This document shows positions 1 through 7,905 of a DNA stretch of 64,000 nt, one piece after another. The stretch is from Pseudomonas fluorescens. GTDB lineage: Bacteria; Pseudomonadota; Gammaproteobacteria; Pseudomonadales; Pseudomonadaceae. A program made the position numbers and the translations under genes. Under the pieces are notes generated by a model. It was given only the letters and a program-made list of their open reading frames with translations, did no database searches and was not told the origin of the DNA. Position 1 is the stretch's first letter; the number at the start of each line of letters is the position of its first letter. Location of the stretch: the NCBI RefSeq assembly GCF_002022275.1, contig NZ_MSDF01000010.1, positions 1 to 64,000 of the forward strand, given 5' to 3'.

Positions 1-32
1 ATTCAAGCCGGAGTGAGGGCACACCGAGCCTA

Positions 33-150
33 GGCGAGGTGCCGAGTGGTGGGGCGAGGACCTTTTGGTTACTTTTGGGTCCTTCCAAAAGTGACCCGCT
101 GTAAGAGCGGAACCAATAGCCGCCGTTACCGCAGAAATGGATATGTCCTC
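33..150. repeat. Possible dispersed Pseudomonas intergenic repeat
   Basis: This non-coding stretch contains the words ACTTTTGGGTCCTTCCAAAAGT, an imperfect inverted repeat, followed by GACCCGCTGTAAGAGCGGAACC and GCCGCCGTTACCGCAGAAATGGATATG. From memory, very similar strings occur at many intergenic places in fluorescent pseudomonads, so I read it as a copy of a dispersed repeat. Only one copy is in the window, so the sequence alone cannot prove repetition. No gene is supported here. Confidence 0.35.
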
Positions 151-186
151 ACCCCAAAAGTTTTGTCAGCCCCCACCAACCCCCTC

Positions 187-202
187 TTTACCCAAGCTTT
201 AC
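187..202 (-). promoter_or_regulatory. CpxR-like tandem box upstream of the Spy/CpxP-like gene
   Basis: On the minus strand this reads GTAAA-GCTTGG-GTAAA: two direct GTAAA units 11 bp apart, one helical turn. The known CpxR box is a pair of GTAAA units with a short spacer. It lies about 80 bp before the start codon at 283, and a TTAATCT -10-like element sits near 234-240. Together with the CpxP-like product and the downstream kinase this suggests stress-responsive control by CpxR. Binding is inferred. Confidence 0.55.
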
Positions 203-282
203 CCTCCCCTGACCGCCGCTGACCTCTATCTCCTTAATCTACTCACATCCGGACTCACCGGAATAGAGACAGGAGAATCACC

Positions 283-747
283 ATGCGCAAGACCCTTATC
301 GCTCTGATGTTCGCCGCTGCCCTGCCTACCGTTGCCATGGCCGCAATGCCAGATGGCCCAGGCCCAATGGGCGGCCCTGAAGGCCACATGATGGGTGGCC
401 CGGGCCACGGCGGTGAACACGGTCCGCGCGGCAAAGGCGGCCCCTTCAGCCAACTGGACCTGAGCAAGGAGCAGCGCCAGCAAATCGGCAAACTGATGGG
501 CGACCAATGGCACGCTCGCAAAGACCTGGTCAAAAAGTACCTGGACAAACTGCCAGCCGCCGACCAGAAAGCCATGCAGGATGAAATCGCTGCCGGCAAA
601 CAGAAAACCCAGGCCGATATCCGTGCCGTGCTGAAACCCGATCAACAGAAGCAATTCGACGAGATCGTGAAGAAACAGGCCGAGCGCCGTGCCGAGTGGA
701 AGGAATTCCAGGCCTGGAAAGCCCAGCAACCGCAAAAAGCGCAATAA
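283..747 (+). CDS. Spy/CpxP-like periplasmic chaperone-type protein
   Basis: A 154-residue secreted protein. Residues 1-20 form a signal peptide ending in the AMA-A type cleavage site. A Gly/Met/His/Pro-rich stretch follows (about 22-50, with repeated MGGP and GHGG motifs), which could bind metal. The C-terminal two thirds is helical and charged, with the LSKEQRQQIGKLM pattern of the LTXXQ/Spy/CpxP family. Family members act in the periplasm as small chaperones or as inhibitors of the CpxA sensor. AGGAG precedes the ATG. A CpxR-like box lies upstream and a CpxA-like kinase follows after 64 bp, so a role as feedback or effector protein of that system is likely. Family call firm, exact role inferred. 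Confidence 0.8.
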   Translation: MRKTLIALMFAAALPTVAMAAMPDGPGPMGGPEGHMMGGPGHGGEHGPRGKGGPFSQLDLSKEQRQQIGKLMGDQWHARKDLVKKYLDKLPAADQKAMQDEIAAGKQKTQADIRAVLKPDQQKQFDEIVKKQAERRAEWKEFQAWKAQQPQKAQ

Positions 748-764
748 TGATCTAGCGTTCTCGC

Positions 765-794
765 AGCCCAGTGGCCACCGCCGCTGGGCTTTTC
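765..794 (+). terminator. Hairpin with U-run between the Spy-like gene and the kinase
   Basis: AGCCCAGTGG (765-774) pairs with CCGCTGGGCT (781-790), a 10-bp stem with one G-T pair and a 6-nt loop, followed by TTTT. It looks like a factor-independent terminator placed inside what would otherwise be a two-gene operon. It may let the abundant periplasmic protein be made in excess of the kinase. Confidence 0.6.
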
Positions 795-811
795 CTGTTT
801 GAGGGTTTCCT

Positions 812-2155
812 GTGCGTTCATTGTTCTGGCGGATCCTGGCCAGTTTCTGGCTGGCCATCGCCCTGGTTGCCGGGTTGTCGATTCTGCTTGGGCACATGCT
901 GAACCAGGATGCCTGGATTCTCAGCCGCCACCCGGGCCTCAACAACCTGGCGCAAGAGTGGACGCAACTCTATGACGCCCAGGGTGAGGACGCCGCCCAG
1001 GAATTGCTGCAGCAGCGCAAGCGTCAGTACCACATTGACGTGCAAGTGCTGAACGAAAGCGGCGACCCCGTAGTGCGCGGCACTTTCCCGCGCCGCGCTG
1101 CCGCCTTTGAAGCCCGGCAAAATGACAGCCAGGACGGCCACTTGCCCTGGCGGCGCCTGACCGCCGAGTACACCAGTGAAAAAACCGGCGACACGTACCT
1201 GCTGATCTACCGTATTCCTCACCCCGAACTGGATGCCTGGCACCGCAGCAGCCTGGCATGGCCGCTGAGTGCGCTGGCGATTGCCTTGGTGGTACTGACC
1301 CTGTTCAGCCTGCTGGTGACGTTGTCGATCACCCGCCCCCTCAGCCGCCTGCGCGGTGCGGTGCATGACTTGGGCCAGACCACTTATCAACAAAACAGCC
1401 TGGCGCAGCTGGCCAACCGCCGTGATGAATTTGGCGTGCTGGCCACCGACTTCAACCGCATGGGCGCGCGCCTGCAAAGCTTGATCGGCAGCCAGCGCCA
1501 GCTGTTGCGTGATGTCTCCCATGAACTGCGCTCGCCTCTGGCCCGCCTGCGCATCGCGCTCGCCCTGGCCGAGCGCGCCAGCCCCGAAGAACGTGAAAGG
1601 CTCTGGCCGCGCCTGACCCGTGAATGCGACCGCCTGGAAGCGCTGATCAGCGAAATCCTGGTGCTCGCCCGCGTGGATGCCGACAACGCCAGCGCCGAAG
1701 AGGTTGAACTCAACCCGCTGCTCAAGACCCTGCAAAAGGACGCCCAGCTCAGCGCTCCCGAACAGCTTGTACAGTTGACGGCGGAACCCGAGCTGCACCT
1801 CAAGGGCTGGCCGACCATGATCGAACGCGCGGTGGATAACCTACTGCGCAATGCCCAGCGCTTTAATCCGCTGGGCCAACCGATCGAGTTGCAGGCTCAG
1901 CGCCACGGCGAACGTATTCTGATCAGCGTGCGCGACCACGGCCCCGGCGTTGAGGCCGAGCACCTGAGCCAGTTGGGCGAACCGTTTTACCGCGCCCCGG
2001 GGCAAGTTGCACAGGGCCACGGCCTGGGTCTGGCCATTGCCCGTCGCGCGGCGGAACGCCATGGCGGCAGCCTGATCCTGGCCAACCACCCGGACGGCGG
2101 TTTTATCGCCAGCATCGACTTGCCGTTGGAACCAGGAGTTGTCACAGCGGCGTGA
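812..2155 (+). CDS. cpxA: CpxA-like membrane sensor histidine kinase
   Basis: A 447-residue two-component sensor starting at GTG with GAGGG seven bases upstream. Membrane helices lie at about residues 8-28 and 148-172 and flank a periplasmic sensor domain of about 115 residues. HAMP follows (about 172-225), then the HisKA domain with DVSHELRSPLARL, whose phospho-acceptor is His237, and the ATPase domain with N box DNLLRNAQRF, G1 DHGPGVE and G2 GHGLGLAIARR. All catalytic boxes are intact. Layout and length fit the CpxA/RstB group, and the CpxP-like neighbour plus the GTAAA box upstream favour CpxA. No response regulator gene is in the window, so its partner is probably just beyond the left edge or elsewhere. 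The symbol is an inference from context. Confidence 0.72.
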   Translation: MRSLFWRILASFWLAIALVAGLSILLGHMLNQDAWILSRHPGLNNLAQEWTQLYDAQGEDAAQELLQQRKRQYHIDVQVLNESGDPVVRGTFPRRAAAFEARQNDSQDGHLPWRRLTAEYTSEKTGDTYLLIYRIPHPELDAWHRSSLAWPLSALAIALVVLTLFSLLVTLSITRPLSRLRGAVHDLGQTTYQQNSLAQLANRRDEFGVLATDFNRMGARLQSLIGSQRQLLRDVSHELRSPLARLRIALALAERASPEERERLWPRLTRECDRLEALISEILVLARVDADNASAEEVELNPLLKTLQKDAQLSAPEQLVQLTAEPELHLKGWPTMIERAVDNLLRNAQRFNPLGQPIELQAQRHGERILISVRDHGPGVEAEHLSQLGEPFYRAPGQVAQGHGLGLAIARRAAERHGGSLILANHPDGGFIASIDLPLEPGVVTAA

Positions 2156-2195
2156 TGATCTTCTATAGTGGCCCTTCTCTTACGGAGGGCCTTTG

Positions 2196-3545
2196 ATGAC
2201 TGACCTGCTGACACCCATCCAAGCCGAACTCGATTTACCCAACACCCCACTCAACGTGACCGAGGTCGGCGCTCTGCCCTCGACCTTTGCCGTGACCGAA
2301 CTGGCGAGCGCCAGCATCGGCGCTGCGGGCCAAGCCGTCGCCGAGTTGATCAGGCAACAGACCGGACGCTTACCGGCAGTCACGGTGGATCGGCGCCTTG
2401 CCTCCTTCTGGTTTTCGTCCTCGATTCGCCCGGTGGGCTGGCAAGTACCACCGCTGTGGGACCCGGTGGCCGGCGACTACGCCAGCGCCGATGGCTGGAT
2501 TCGTTTGCACACCAATGCGCCCCATCACCGTGCCGCTGCCGAGCGCGTGCTGGGCAAGGTTGCCGACCGCACCGAGATGGCGAGCAAAGTCACTGCGTGG
2601 AATGCCGCAGAACTGGAGCAGGCGATCGTCGACGAAGGCGGTTGCGCAGCGCAGATGCGCACGTGGCAGGCCTGGCAAACCCACCCGCAAGGCTTGGCGG
2701 TGAATGCCGAGGCCTTGGTGCAGCGCCAGACGTTTGCAGCGCTTGCCGACAAACCCTGGCTCGGCTCGGTGGCGCGCCCGCTGGCCGGCATCAAAGTGCT
2801 CGACCTGACCCGCGTATTGGCCGGCCCCGTGGCCAGTCGCTTCCTCGCCGGGCTAGGCGCCGACGTGCTGCGCATCGACTCGCCCGACTGGAACGAACCG
2901 GGAGTGGTGCCCGAAATGACGCTGGGCAAGCGCTGCGCCCGCCTCGACTTGAAAAGTGCCGACGGCCGACAGACTTTCGAAAGCTTGCTCAAAGACGCCG
3001 ACATCCTGTTCCACGGCTACCGCGCAGACGCATTGGAGCAATTGGGCTACACCTCGACCGAACTGCAAGCCCTCGCCCCCGGCCTGATCGATGTGAGCCT
3101 CAACGCCTACGGCTGGAGCGGCCCGTGGCGCAATCGGCGCGGCTTCGACAGCCTGGTGCAGATGAGCAGCGGGATTGCCGACGCGGGCATGGCCTGGAAG
3201 CAGGCGGATAAACCGGTACCGTTGCCGTTGCAGGCGCTGGACCACGCGACCGGGTACTTGATGGCGGCGGCGGCGATTCAGGCGCTGAGCGAGCGGTTGA
3301 AAAGCGGGCGCGGCGGATCGGCGAGGTTGTCGTTGGCGCGGACGGCGAAGTTGTTGGTGGAGGCCGGGCAAGTGCCGCAGCAGCCAGCCTTGCGGGAAGA
3401 AGAGCCAAGTGATCAAGGGTTAGTGGTTGAACAAACACCCTGGGGCCAGGCGCATCGCTTACTGGCTCCGTTAACGATCAGCGGGACGCCGTTGCAATGG
3501 GATTTAGCGGCGGGGGAATTGGGGTCACACCGGGCGCAGTGGTGA
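2196..3545 (+). CDS. CaiB/BaiF family III CoA-transferase, permuted-looking layout
   Basis: A 449-residue protein starting at ATG 2196, with GGAGGG in front; the TTG just upstream is less likely. The class III CoA-transferase core begins only near residue 192 with LAGIKVLDLTRVLAGPVASR, and the conserved Asp that carries the acyl/CoA intermediate in this family is Asp318 in RRGFDSLVQ. The first 190 residues resemble the small domain that normally follows the core (DGWIRLHTNAPHHRAA, then an HPQGLAV motif). The order therefore looks permuted or derived from a tandem ancestor. Class III enzymes move CoA between carboxylic acids in a ternary-complex mechanism. No neighbour points to a substrate. 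The gene stands alone, followed by a REPIN. Confidence 0.8.
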   Translation: MTDLLTPIQAELDLPNTPLNVTEVGALPSTFAVTELASASIGAAGQAVAELIRQQTGRLPAVTVDRRLASFWFSSSIRPVGWQVPPLWDPVAGDYASADGWIRLHTNAPHHRAAAERVLGKVADRTEMASKVTAWNAAELEQAIVDEGGCAAQMRTWQAWQTHPQGLAVNAEALVQRQTFAALADKPWLGSVARPLAGIKVLDLTRVLAGPVASRFLAGLGADVLRIDSPDWNEPGVVPEMTLGKRCARLDLKSADGRQTFESLLKDADILFHGYRADALEQLGYTSTELQALAPGLIDVSLNAYGWSGPWRNRRGFDSLVQMSSGIADAGMAWKQADKPVPLPLQALDHATGYLMAAAAIQALSERLKSGRGGSARLSLARTAKLLVEAGQVPQQPALREEEPSDQGLVVEQTPWGQAHRLLAPLTISGTPLQWDLAAGELGSHRAQW

Positions 3546-3555
3546 CCTGACAACC

Positions 3556-3701
3556 GCCATCGCAGGCAAGCCAGCTCCCACATTTGACCGTGTTCACACA
3601 TCAAGTCCGGGGGCTGGCATGCCTGCAATGGGGCCAGTCCAGCCACCTCACATTTACCGGTGTTCACACATCCACTGTGGGAGCTGGCTTGCCTGCGATG
3701 G
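3556..3701. repeat. REPIN-like inverted repeat pair
   Basis: The left arm contains ATCGCAGGCAAGCCAGCTCC (3559-3578) and the right arm carries its reverse complement, from GTGGGAGCTGGCTTGCCTGC at 3677. A degenerate middle copy lies near 3605-3635 (GGGGGCTGGCATGCCTGCAA). Arms of this type, mobilised in trans by RAYT transposases, are the REPIN elements of fluorescent pseudomonads. It sits between two convergent genes. Confidence 0.8.
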
Positions 3702-3717
3702 GGCCAGTGCAGCCAAC

Positions 3718-4581
3718 TCAATCCCCCCGCTGCAAAGAAGTCCACAAATGCTGCGCCGCATAAGCCCTCAACGGCCGCCATGCCTCAGCCCGCACCAACA
3801 ACTGCTTTGCCGAAACCGGCTCACCCTCCAACGCCGCCAGCGCATTGATCAACCCGATATCCCCCGAGGCAAACGCATCCGCCTCGCGCAGCTGGCGCAT
3901 GGCGATGTACTGCGCGGTCCAGTCACCGATCCCCGGCAACGCCACCAAACGCGCCACGCCTTCCTTGAGGCTGGCTTTGGGCGCAAACAACTCCGGGTCG
4001 TCCAGCAACGCCTGAGCCACGCCAGACAACGTCCGGCCCCGCGCTTTAGGCATGCCCAACGTCGCCAGGTCTGCCGCCGCCAGCACCTCGGGCGTCGGAA
4101 ATACATGAGTGATACCTGCGTGCGGCGTCGCCAGCGGCTGGCCATACTGCGCCACCAACTTGCCCGCCAGACGAATCGCTGCCACCACCATGATCTGCTG
4201 GCCCAGCACCGCGCGGATCGCCAGCTCAAGACCGTCCCAAGTCCCCGGCACCCGCAAACCAGGCCGAGCCGCCACCAATGTCGCCATCAATGGATCACTC
4301 GCCAATTGCGCGTTGATGTCCAGAGGTTGGCCGTCCAGATCAAACATCCTGCGCAACCGCCGCTCAATCTCGGGAAGAGCCGCCGTATCAGGAAAATCGA
4401 CGCCCACCTCCAGCCAATCCCCCGCTCCCGGCGCAACGCTGATCCAGCCATGCCGCCCACCCACGCTGATGCTGCGCCGGTACACGCCGTCGGTCACTGT
4501 CTCCAACCCAGCGATCGCGCGCATCGACAAAAAGCCCACCATCGCTGCCCAATCGTAGGGTGGCTGATACGCCAGTCTCAC
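3718..4581 (-). CDS. alkA: DNA-3-methyladenine glycosylase II, AlkA type
   Basis: A 287-residue base-excision repair glycosylase that removes alkylated purines from DNA. It has the AlkA N-terminal domain (about 1-110), then the helix-hairpin-helix GPD fold with the hairpin LVALPGIGDWTAQYIAMR (about 212-229) and the catalytic aspartate at Asp241 in ASGDIGL. This matches Asp238 of E. coli AlkA by position after the hairpin. No Ada-like methyltransferase domain is fused. The start is GTG at 4581, overlapping the stop of the upstream arcD copy by 4 bp (GTGA), so the two genes are translationally coupled. There is no obvious functional link between arginine transport and alkylation repair. Confidence 0.88.
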   Translation of the reverse strand: MRLAYQPPYDWAAMVGFLSMRAIAGLETVTDGVYRRSISVGGRHGWISVAPGAGDWLEVGVDFPDTAALPEIERRLRRMFDLDGQPLDINAQLASDPLMATLVAARPGLRVPGTWDGLELAIRAVLGQQIMVVAAIRLAGKLVAQYGQPLATPHAGITHVFPTPEVLAAADLATLGMPKARGRTLSGVAQALLDDPELFAPKASLKEGVARLVALPGIGDWTAQYIAMRQLREADAFASGDIGLINALAALEGEPVSAKQLLVRAEAWRPLRAYAAQHLWTSLQRGD

Positions 4582-6005
4582 AACGACAACACCCCGCTAT
4601 ACAGCCCATATGCCGCCAGCCCTGCGCCCGCGGCCACGCAACTGAAAATGCCTTTTTCCACGGGGGTAAACAAGGGCAGGCCCTGTTCGCGTTTAGCCAA
4701 GGCAAACAGGATGACGCCCGGCGCGTACAGCAGCGCCGAGAGCAGCAGGTATTTCAGGCCCCCGGCGTAGAGCAGCCAAACGGCATAACCGAGGGCGATC
4801 AGCCCCACCAACAAATCCTTCGCGCGCTGGCGCGGTGCGCCTGCGTAGGTTTCGCCGCGCCCGCTCAACAGCACGGCATAGGCTGCAGACCACAGGTAAG
4901 GCACCAGAATCATCGAAGACGCGAGGTAAATCAGCGTGGTGTACGTGCTTTGCGAAAACAGTGTAATCACCAGGAACAGCTGGATCATCACATTGGTCAT
5001 CCACAGCGCATTGACCGGCACCTGGTTGGCGTTTTCCTTTTTCAGGAAGGCCGGCATGGTGTTGTCCTGTGCGGTGGCATAGAGAATTTCCGCACACAGC
5101 AGCGCCCAGGACAGCAACGCGCCAAGCAGCGACACGGCCAGGCCGATGCTGATCAACACCGCGCCCCACGGCCCGACAATATGCTCCAGCACGCCCGCCA
5201 GGGACGGGTTTTGCAGCTGCGCCAATTCCGGCTGGCTCATGATCCCCAGCGACAACACGTTCACCAACACCAGTAGCGCCAGCACGCCGAGAAAGCCGAT
5301 CACCGTGGCGCGGCCCACGTCCGAGCGTTTTTCGGCGCGCGCCGAATACACGCTGGCACCCTCGATACCGATAAACACAAACACGGTGACCAGCATCATG
5401 TGGCGCACCTGCTCCACCACACTGCCGATGCCCGGACTGCTCAGGCCCCAGATGTCACGGGTGAAAATGTCGGCCTTGAACGCCACGGCGGCAATCACGA
5501 TAAACATCAGCAACGGCACGATCTTCGCCACCGTGGTGATCTGGTTGATAAACGCGGCCTCTTTGATGCCGCGCAGCACCAGAAAATGCACGGCCCACAG
5601 CAGCAGCGACGCGCAGGCAATCGCAACGGGTGTATTGCCTTGGCCGAACACCGGAAAGAAGTAGCCGAGGGTACTAAATAGCAACACGAAGTAACCGACG
5701 TTGCCCATCCACGCGCTGATCCAGTAACCCCAGGCGGATGAAAACCCCATGTAATCGCCAAAGCCCGCCTTGGCGTAGGCATACACACCCGAATCCAGTT
5801 CAGGCTTGCGGTTGGCCAGGGTCTGGAACACAAAGGCCAGGGTCAACATGCCGACGGCGGTAATCGCCCAGCCGATCAACACCGCGCCCACCTCGGCGCG
5901 CGCGGCCATGTTTTGCGGCAAGGAGAAGATCCCGCCGCCGATCATCGAGCCGACCACCAGCGCGATCAGGGCGCCAAGGCGAAGTTTCTGGACGGGTTGG
6001 GACAT
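4578..6005 (-). CDS. arcD: Arginine/ornithine antiporter ArcD, second copy
   Basis: A 475-residue APC-family transporter that exchanges extracellular arginine for ornithine. About 12-13 hydrophobic segments are visible, and the N-terminal motif GSMIGGGIFSLPQNMA is the substrate-backbone binding loop of APC antiporters. ATG 6005 is chosen because GGAG lies seven bases upstream and it gives the same length as the other ArcD at 6454; a TTG at 6053 is unlikely. The two proteins are close paralogues over their full length. This copy points away from the arc operon and is coupled to alkA instead of arcA. I found no convincing Anr box in front of it, so it may serve aerobic or constitutive uptake. 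Confidence 0.9.
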   Translation of the reverse strand: MSQPVQKLRLGALIALVVGSMIGGGIFSLPQNMAARAEVGAVLIGWAITAVGMLTLAFVFQTLANRKPELDSGVYAYAKAGFGDYMGFSSAWGYWISAWMGNVGYFVLLFSTLGYFFPVFGQGNTPVAIACASLLLWAVHFLVLRGIKEAAFINQITTVAKIVPLLMFIVIAAVAFKADIFTRDIWGLSSPGIGSVVEQVRHMMLVTVFVFIGIEGASVYSARAEKRSDVGRATVIGFLGVLALLVLVNVLSLGIMSQPELAQLQNPSLAGVLEHIVGPWGAVLISIGLAVSLLGALLSWALLCAEILYATAQDNTMPAFLKKENANQVPVNALWMTNVMIQLFLVITLFSQSTYTTLIYLASSMILVPYLWSAAYAVLLSGRGETYAGAPRQRAKDLLVGLIALGYAVWLLYAGGLKYLLLSALLYAPGVILFALAKREQGLPLFTPVEKGIFSCVAAGAGLAAYGLYSGVLSL

Positions 6006-6453
6006 GCACACTCCAGGCTTTAAAAACGATTGAGTCGACAACTGTGTACTCAACTAAATATCCAGCCGAGTGTAGCGTTTATTAATCACCACGAATAAAA
6101 CCGACACCCTCATAACTTAATCGCATGTCAATTAATCGCGTTTAGGCTTATTTGAAATTTGAATAAAGCTAGCACTTCGCCAGTTCTCCGCCAAACAGGA
6201 CGGCTTATGGAAAAAGTTTGCACATTCGGGAAAACGGACTAGCTTCAAACGTCCATACCCCTGACTAATTAATTAACCACAACGGGCACAAGGCTCTGGA
6301 AAGCGCCTTTGCGAGGCCTTGTATCGCCCACGAGTTTCCATCCCAAGTCATTAATTCACAATGGAATGTGCCAATGAAGTGATCTGAGTCAGCTGTTTGA
6401 TTAGCGCACGGAATTATTCTGTGGTCTCTCTTCTCCTGCATTGGAGTCACGCA
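6006..6453. other. Divergent control region between the two arcD genes
   Basis: A 448-bp region without a credible gene, AT-richer than its surroundings, especially 6040-6260. It must hold both arcD promoters. The right side has an Anr-like box and -10 (see 6379-6420). On the left side a TTGACA (minus strand, about 6108-6113) could be a -35, but I see no well-spaced -10 for it. Confidence 0.6.
6379..6420 (+). promoter_or_regulatory. Anr-type promoter of the arcDABC operon
   Basis: GTGAT-CTGA-GTCAG at 6379-6392 resembles the Anr/FNR box TTGAT-N4-ATCAA, with mismatches at the outer and one inner position. TATTCT at 6415-6420 is a good -10. If transcription starts near 6427 the box is centred at -41.5, the standard class II FNR position. 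Anr control of arcDABC under low oxygen is established in P. aeruginosa; here it is inferred from the site. Confidence 0.6.
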
Positions 6454-7881
6454 ATGTCTGAAACTCCCGGAAAACTTCGATTAGGCGCACTCGTCGCACT
6501 TGTCGTCGGCTCAATGATTGGCGGCGGGATCTTCTCACTGCCGCAAAACATGGCCGCCAGCGCCGACGTCGGTGCGGTGTTGATCGGTTGGGTGATTACC
6601 GCCATCGGCATGCTGACCCTGGCCTTCGTGTTCCAGACCCTCGCCAACCGCAAGCCTGACCTCGACGGCGGGGTATACGCCTATGCCAAGGCCGGCTTCG
6701 GCGACTACATGGGTTTCTCATCCGCCTGGGGTTACTGGATCAGCGCGTGGCTGGGCAACGTCGGTTACTTCGTGTTGCTGTTCAGCACCCTCGGTTACTT
6801 TTTCCCGGTCTTCGGCGAAGGCAACACGCCAGCGGCGGTGATTGGCGCGTCGGTGTTGCTATGGGCCGTGCATTTTTTGGTGCTGCGCGGGATCAAGGAA
6901 GCCGCGTTCATCAACCTGGTCACCACTGTCGCCAAAGTGGTGCCGCTGGTGCTGTTCGTGTTGATCGCGCTGTTCGCGTTCAAGCTGGACATCTTCACCG
7001 CTGACATCTGGGGCGTGAAAAATCCCGACCTGGGCAGTGTGATGAACCAGGTGCGCAACATGATGCTGGTCACCGTGTGGGTGTTTATCGGCATTGAGGG
7101 CGCGAGCATCTTCTCGTCCCGTGCGGAAAAACGCTCTGACGTGGGCAAGGCCACGGTGATCGGGTTTATCACCGTGCTGCTGTTCCTGATGCTGGTGAAC
7201 GTATTGTCCCTGGGGATCATGACCCAGCCGGAACTGGCCAAGCTGCAGAACCCGTCGATGGCCGCCGTGCTGGAACATGTGGTGGGGCATTGGGGCGCGG
7301 TGCTGATCAGCGTCGGCCTGATCATCTCCTTGCTGGGGGCACTGCTGTCGTGGGTGTTGCTGTGTGCGGAGATCATGTTCGCCGCCGCCAAGGACCACAC
7401 CATGCCGGCGTTTTTGCGCAAGGAAAACGCCAACCACGTGCCGGTCAACGCCCTGTGGCTGACCAACGCGATGGTGCAGATTTTCCTGGTCATCACACTG
7501 TTTTCCGCCAGCACCTACCTGTCGCTGATCTACCTCGCCACGTCGATGATTCTGGTGCCTTACCTGTGGTCGGCCGCCTACGGGCTACTGCTGGCGGTGC
7601 GCGGCGAGACCTACGAACACGCCCTGCGCGAACGCAAGAAGGACCTGGTCATCGGCGCCATCGCCTTGGTCTACGCGGTGTGGCTGCTCTACGCCGGTGG
7701 CACCAAATACCTGCTGCTTTCCGCCCTGCTCTACGCCCCCGGCGCGATTCTGTTCGCCAAGGCCAAGCGTGAACTCGGCAAACCGATTTTCACCAACGTC
7801 GAGAAGCTGATTTTCGCCGCAGTGGTCATTGGCGCCCTGGTGGCGGCCTATGGGCTCTACGACGGTTTCCTGACCTTGTAA
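6454..7881 (+). CDS. arcD: Arginine/ornithine antiporter ArcD of the arc operon
   Basis: A 475-residue membrane antiporter feeding the arginine deiminase pathway: arginine in, ornithine out, without net energy cost. It shares the GSMIGGGIFSLPQNMA loop near residues 19-34, the ARKPDLDGGVYAYAKAGFGDY-type region around 65-85 (here NRKPDLDGGVYAYAK) and the hydrophobic pattern of about 12-13 helices. ATG 6454 has TTGGAG nine bases before it. An in-frame upstream start at 6397 would lie inside the predicted promoter and is rejected. arcA follows 24 bp downstream, as in the usual arcDABC order, so it is the first gene of the operon. Confidence 0.93.
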   Translation: MSETPGKLRLGALVALVVGSMIGGGIFSLPQNMAASADVGAVLIGWVITAIGMLTLAFVFQTLANRKPDLDGGVYAYAKAGFGDYMGFSSAWGYWISAWLGNVGYFVLLFSTLGYFFPVFGEGNTPAAVIGASVLLWAVHFLVLRGIKEAAFINLVTTVAKVVPLVLFVLIALFAFKLDIFTADIWGVKNPDLGSVMNQVRNMMLVTVWVFIGIEGASIFSSRAEKRSDVGKATVIGFITVLLFLMLVNVLSLGIMTQPELAKLQNPSMAAVLEHVVGHWGAVLISVGLIISLLGALLSWVLLCAEIMFAAAKDHTMPAFLRKENANHVPVNALWLTNAMVQIFLVITLFSASTYLSLIYLATSMILVPYLWSAAYGLLLAVRGETYEHALRERKKDLVIGAIALVYAVWLLYAGGTKYLLLSALLYAPGAILFAKAKRELGKPIFTNVEKLIFAAVVIGALVAAYGLYDGFLTL

Positions 7882-7905
7882 TTGATGTTCCTTGGAGGAT
7901 CTGTA

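Noticed and set aside
6006..6250. A possible Anr box in front of the minus-strand arcD (TTGACATGCGATTA on the minus strand)
   Set aside because: Only the first half-site matches and there is no -10 at a suitable distance.
6397..6453. N-terminal extension of the second arcD
   Set aside because: It would lie across the predicted promoter and lacks a ribosome site; ATG 6454 matches the other copy.
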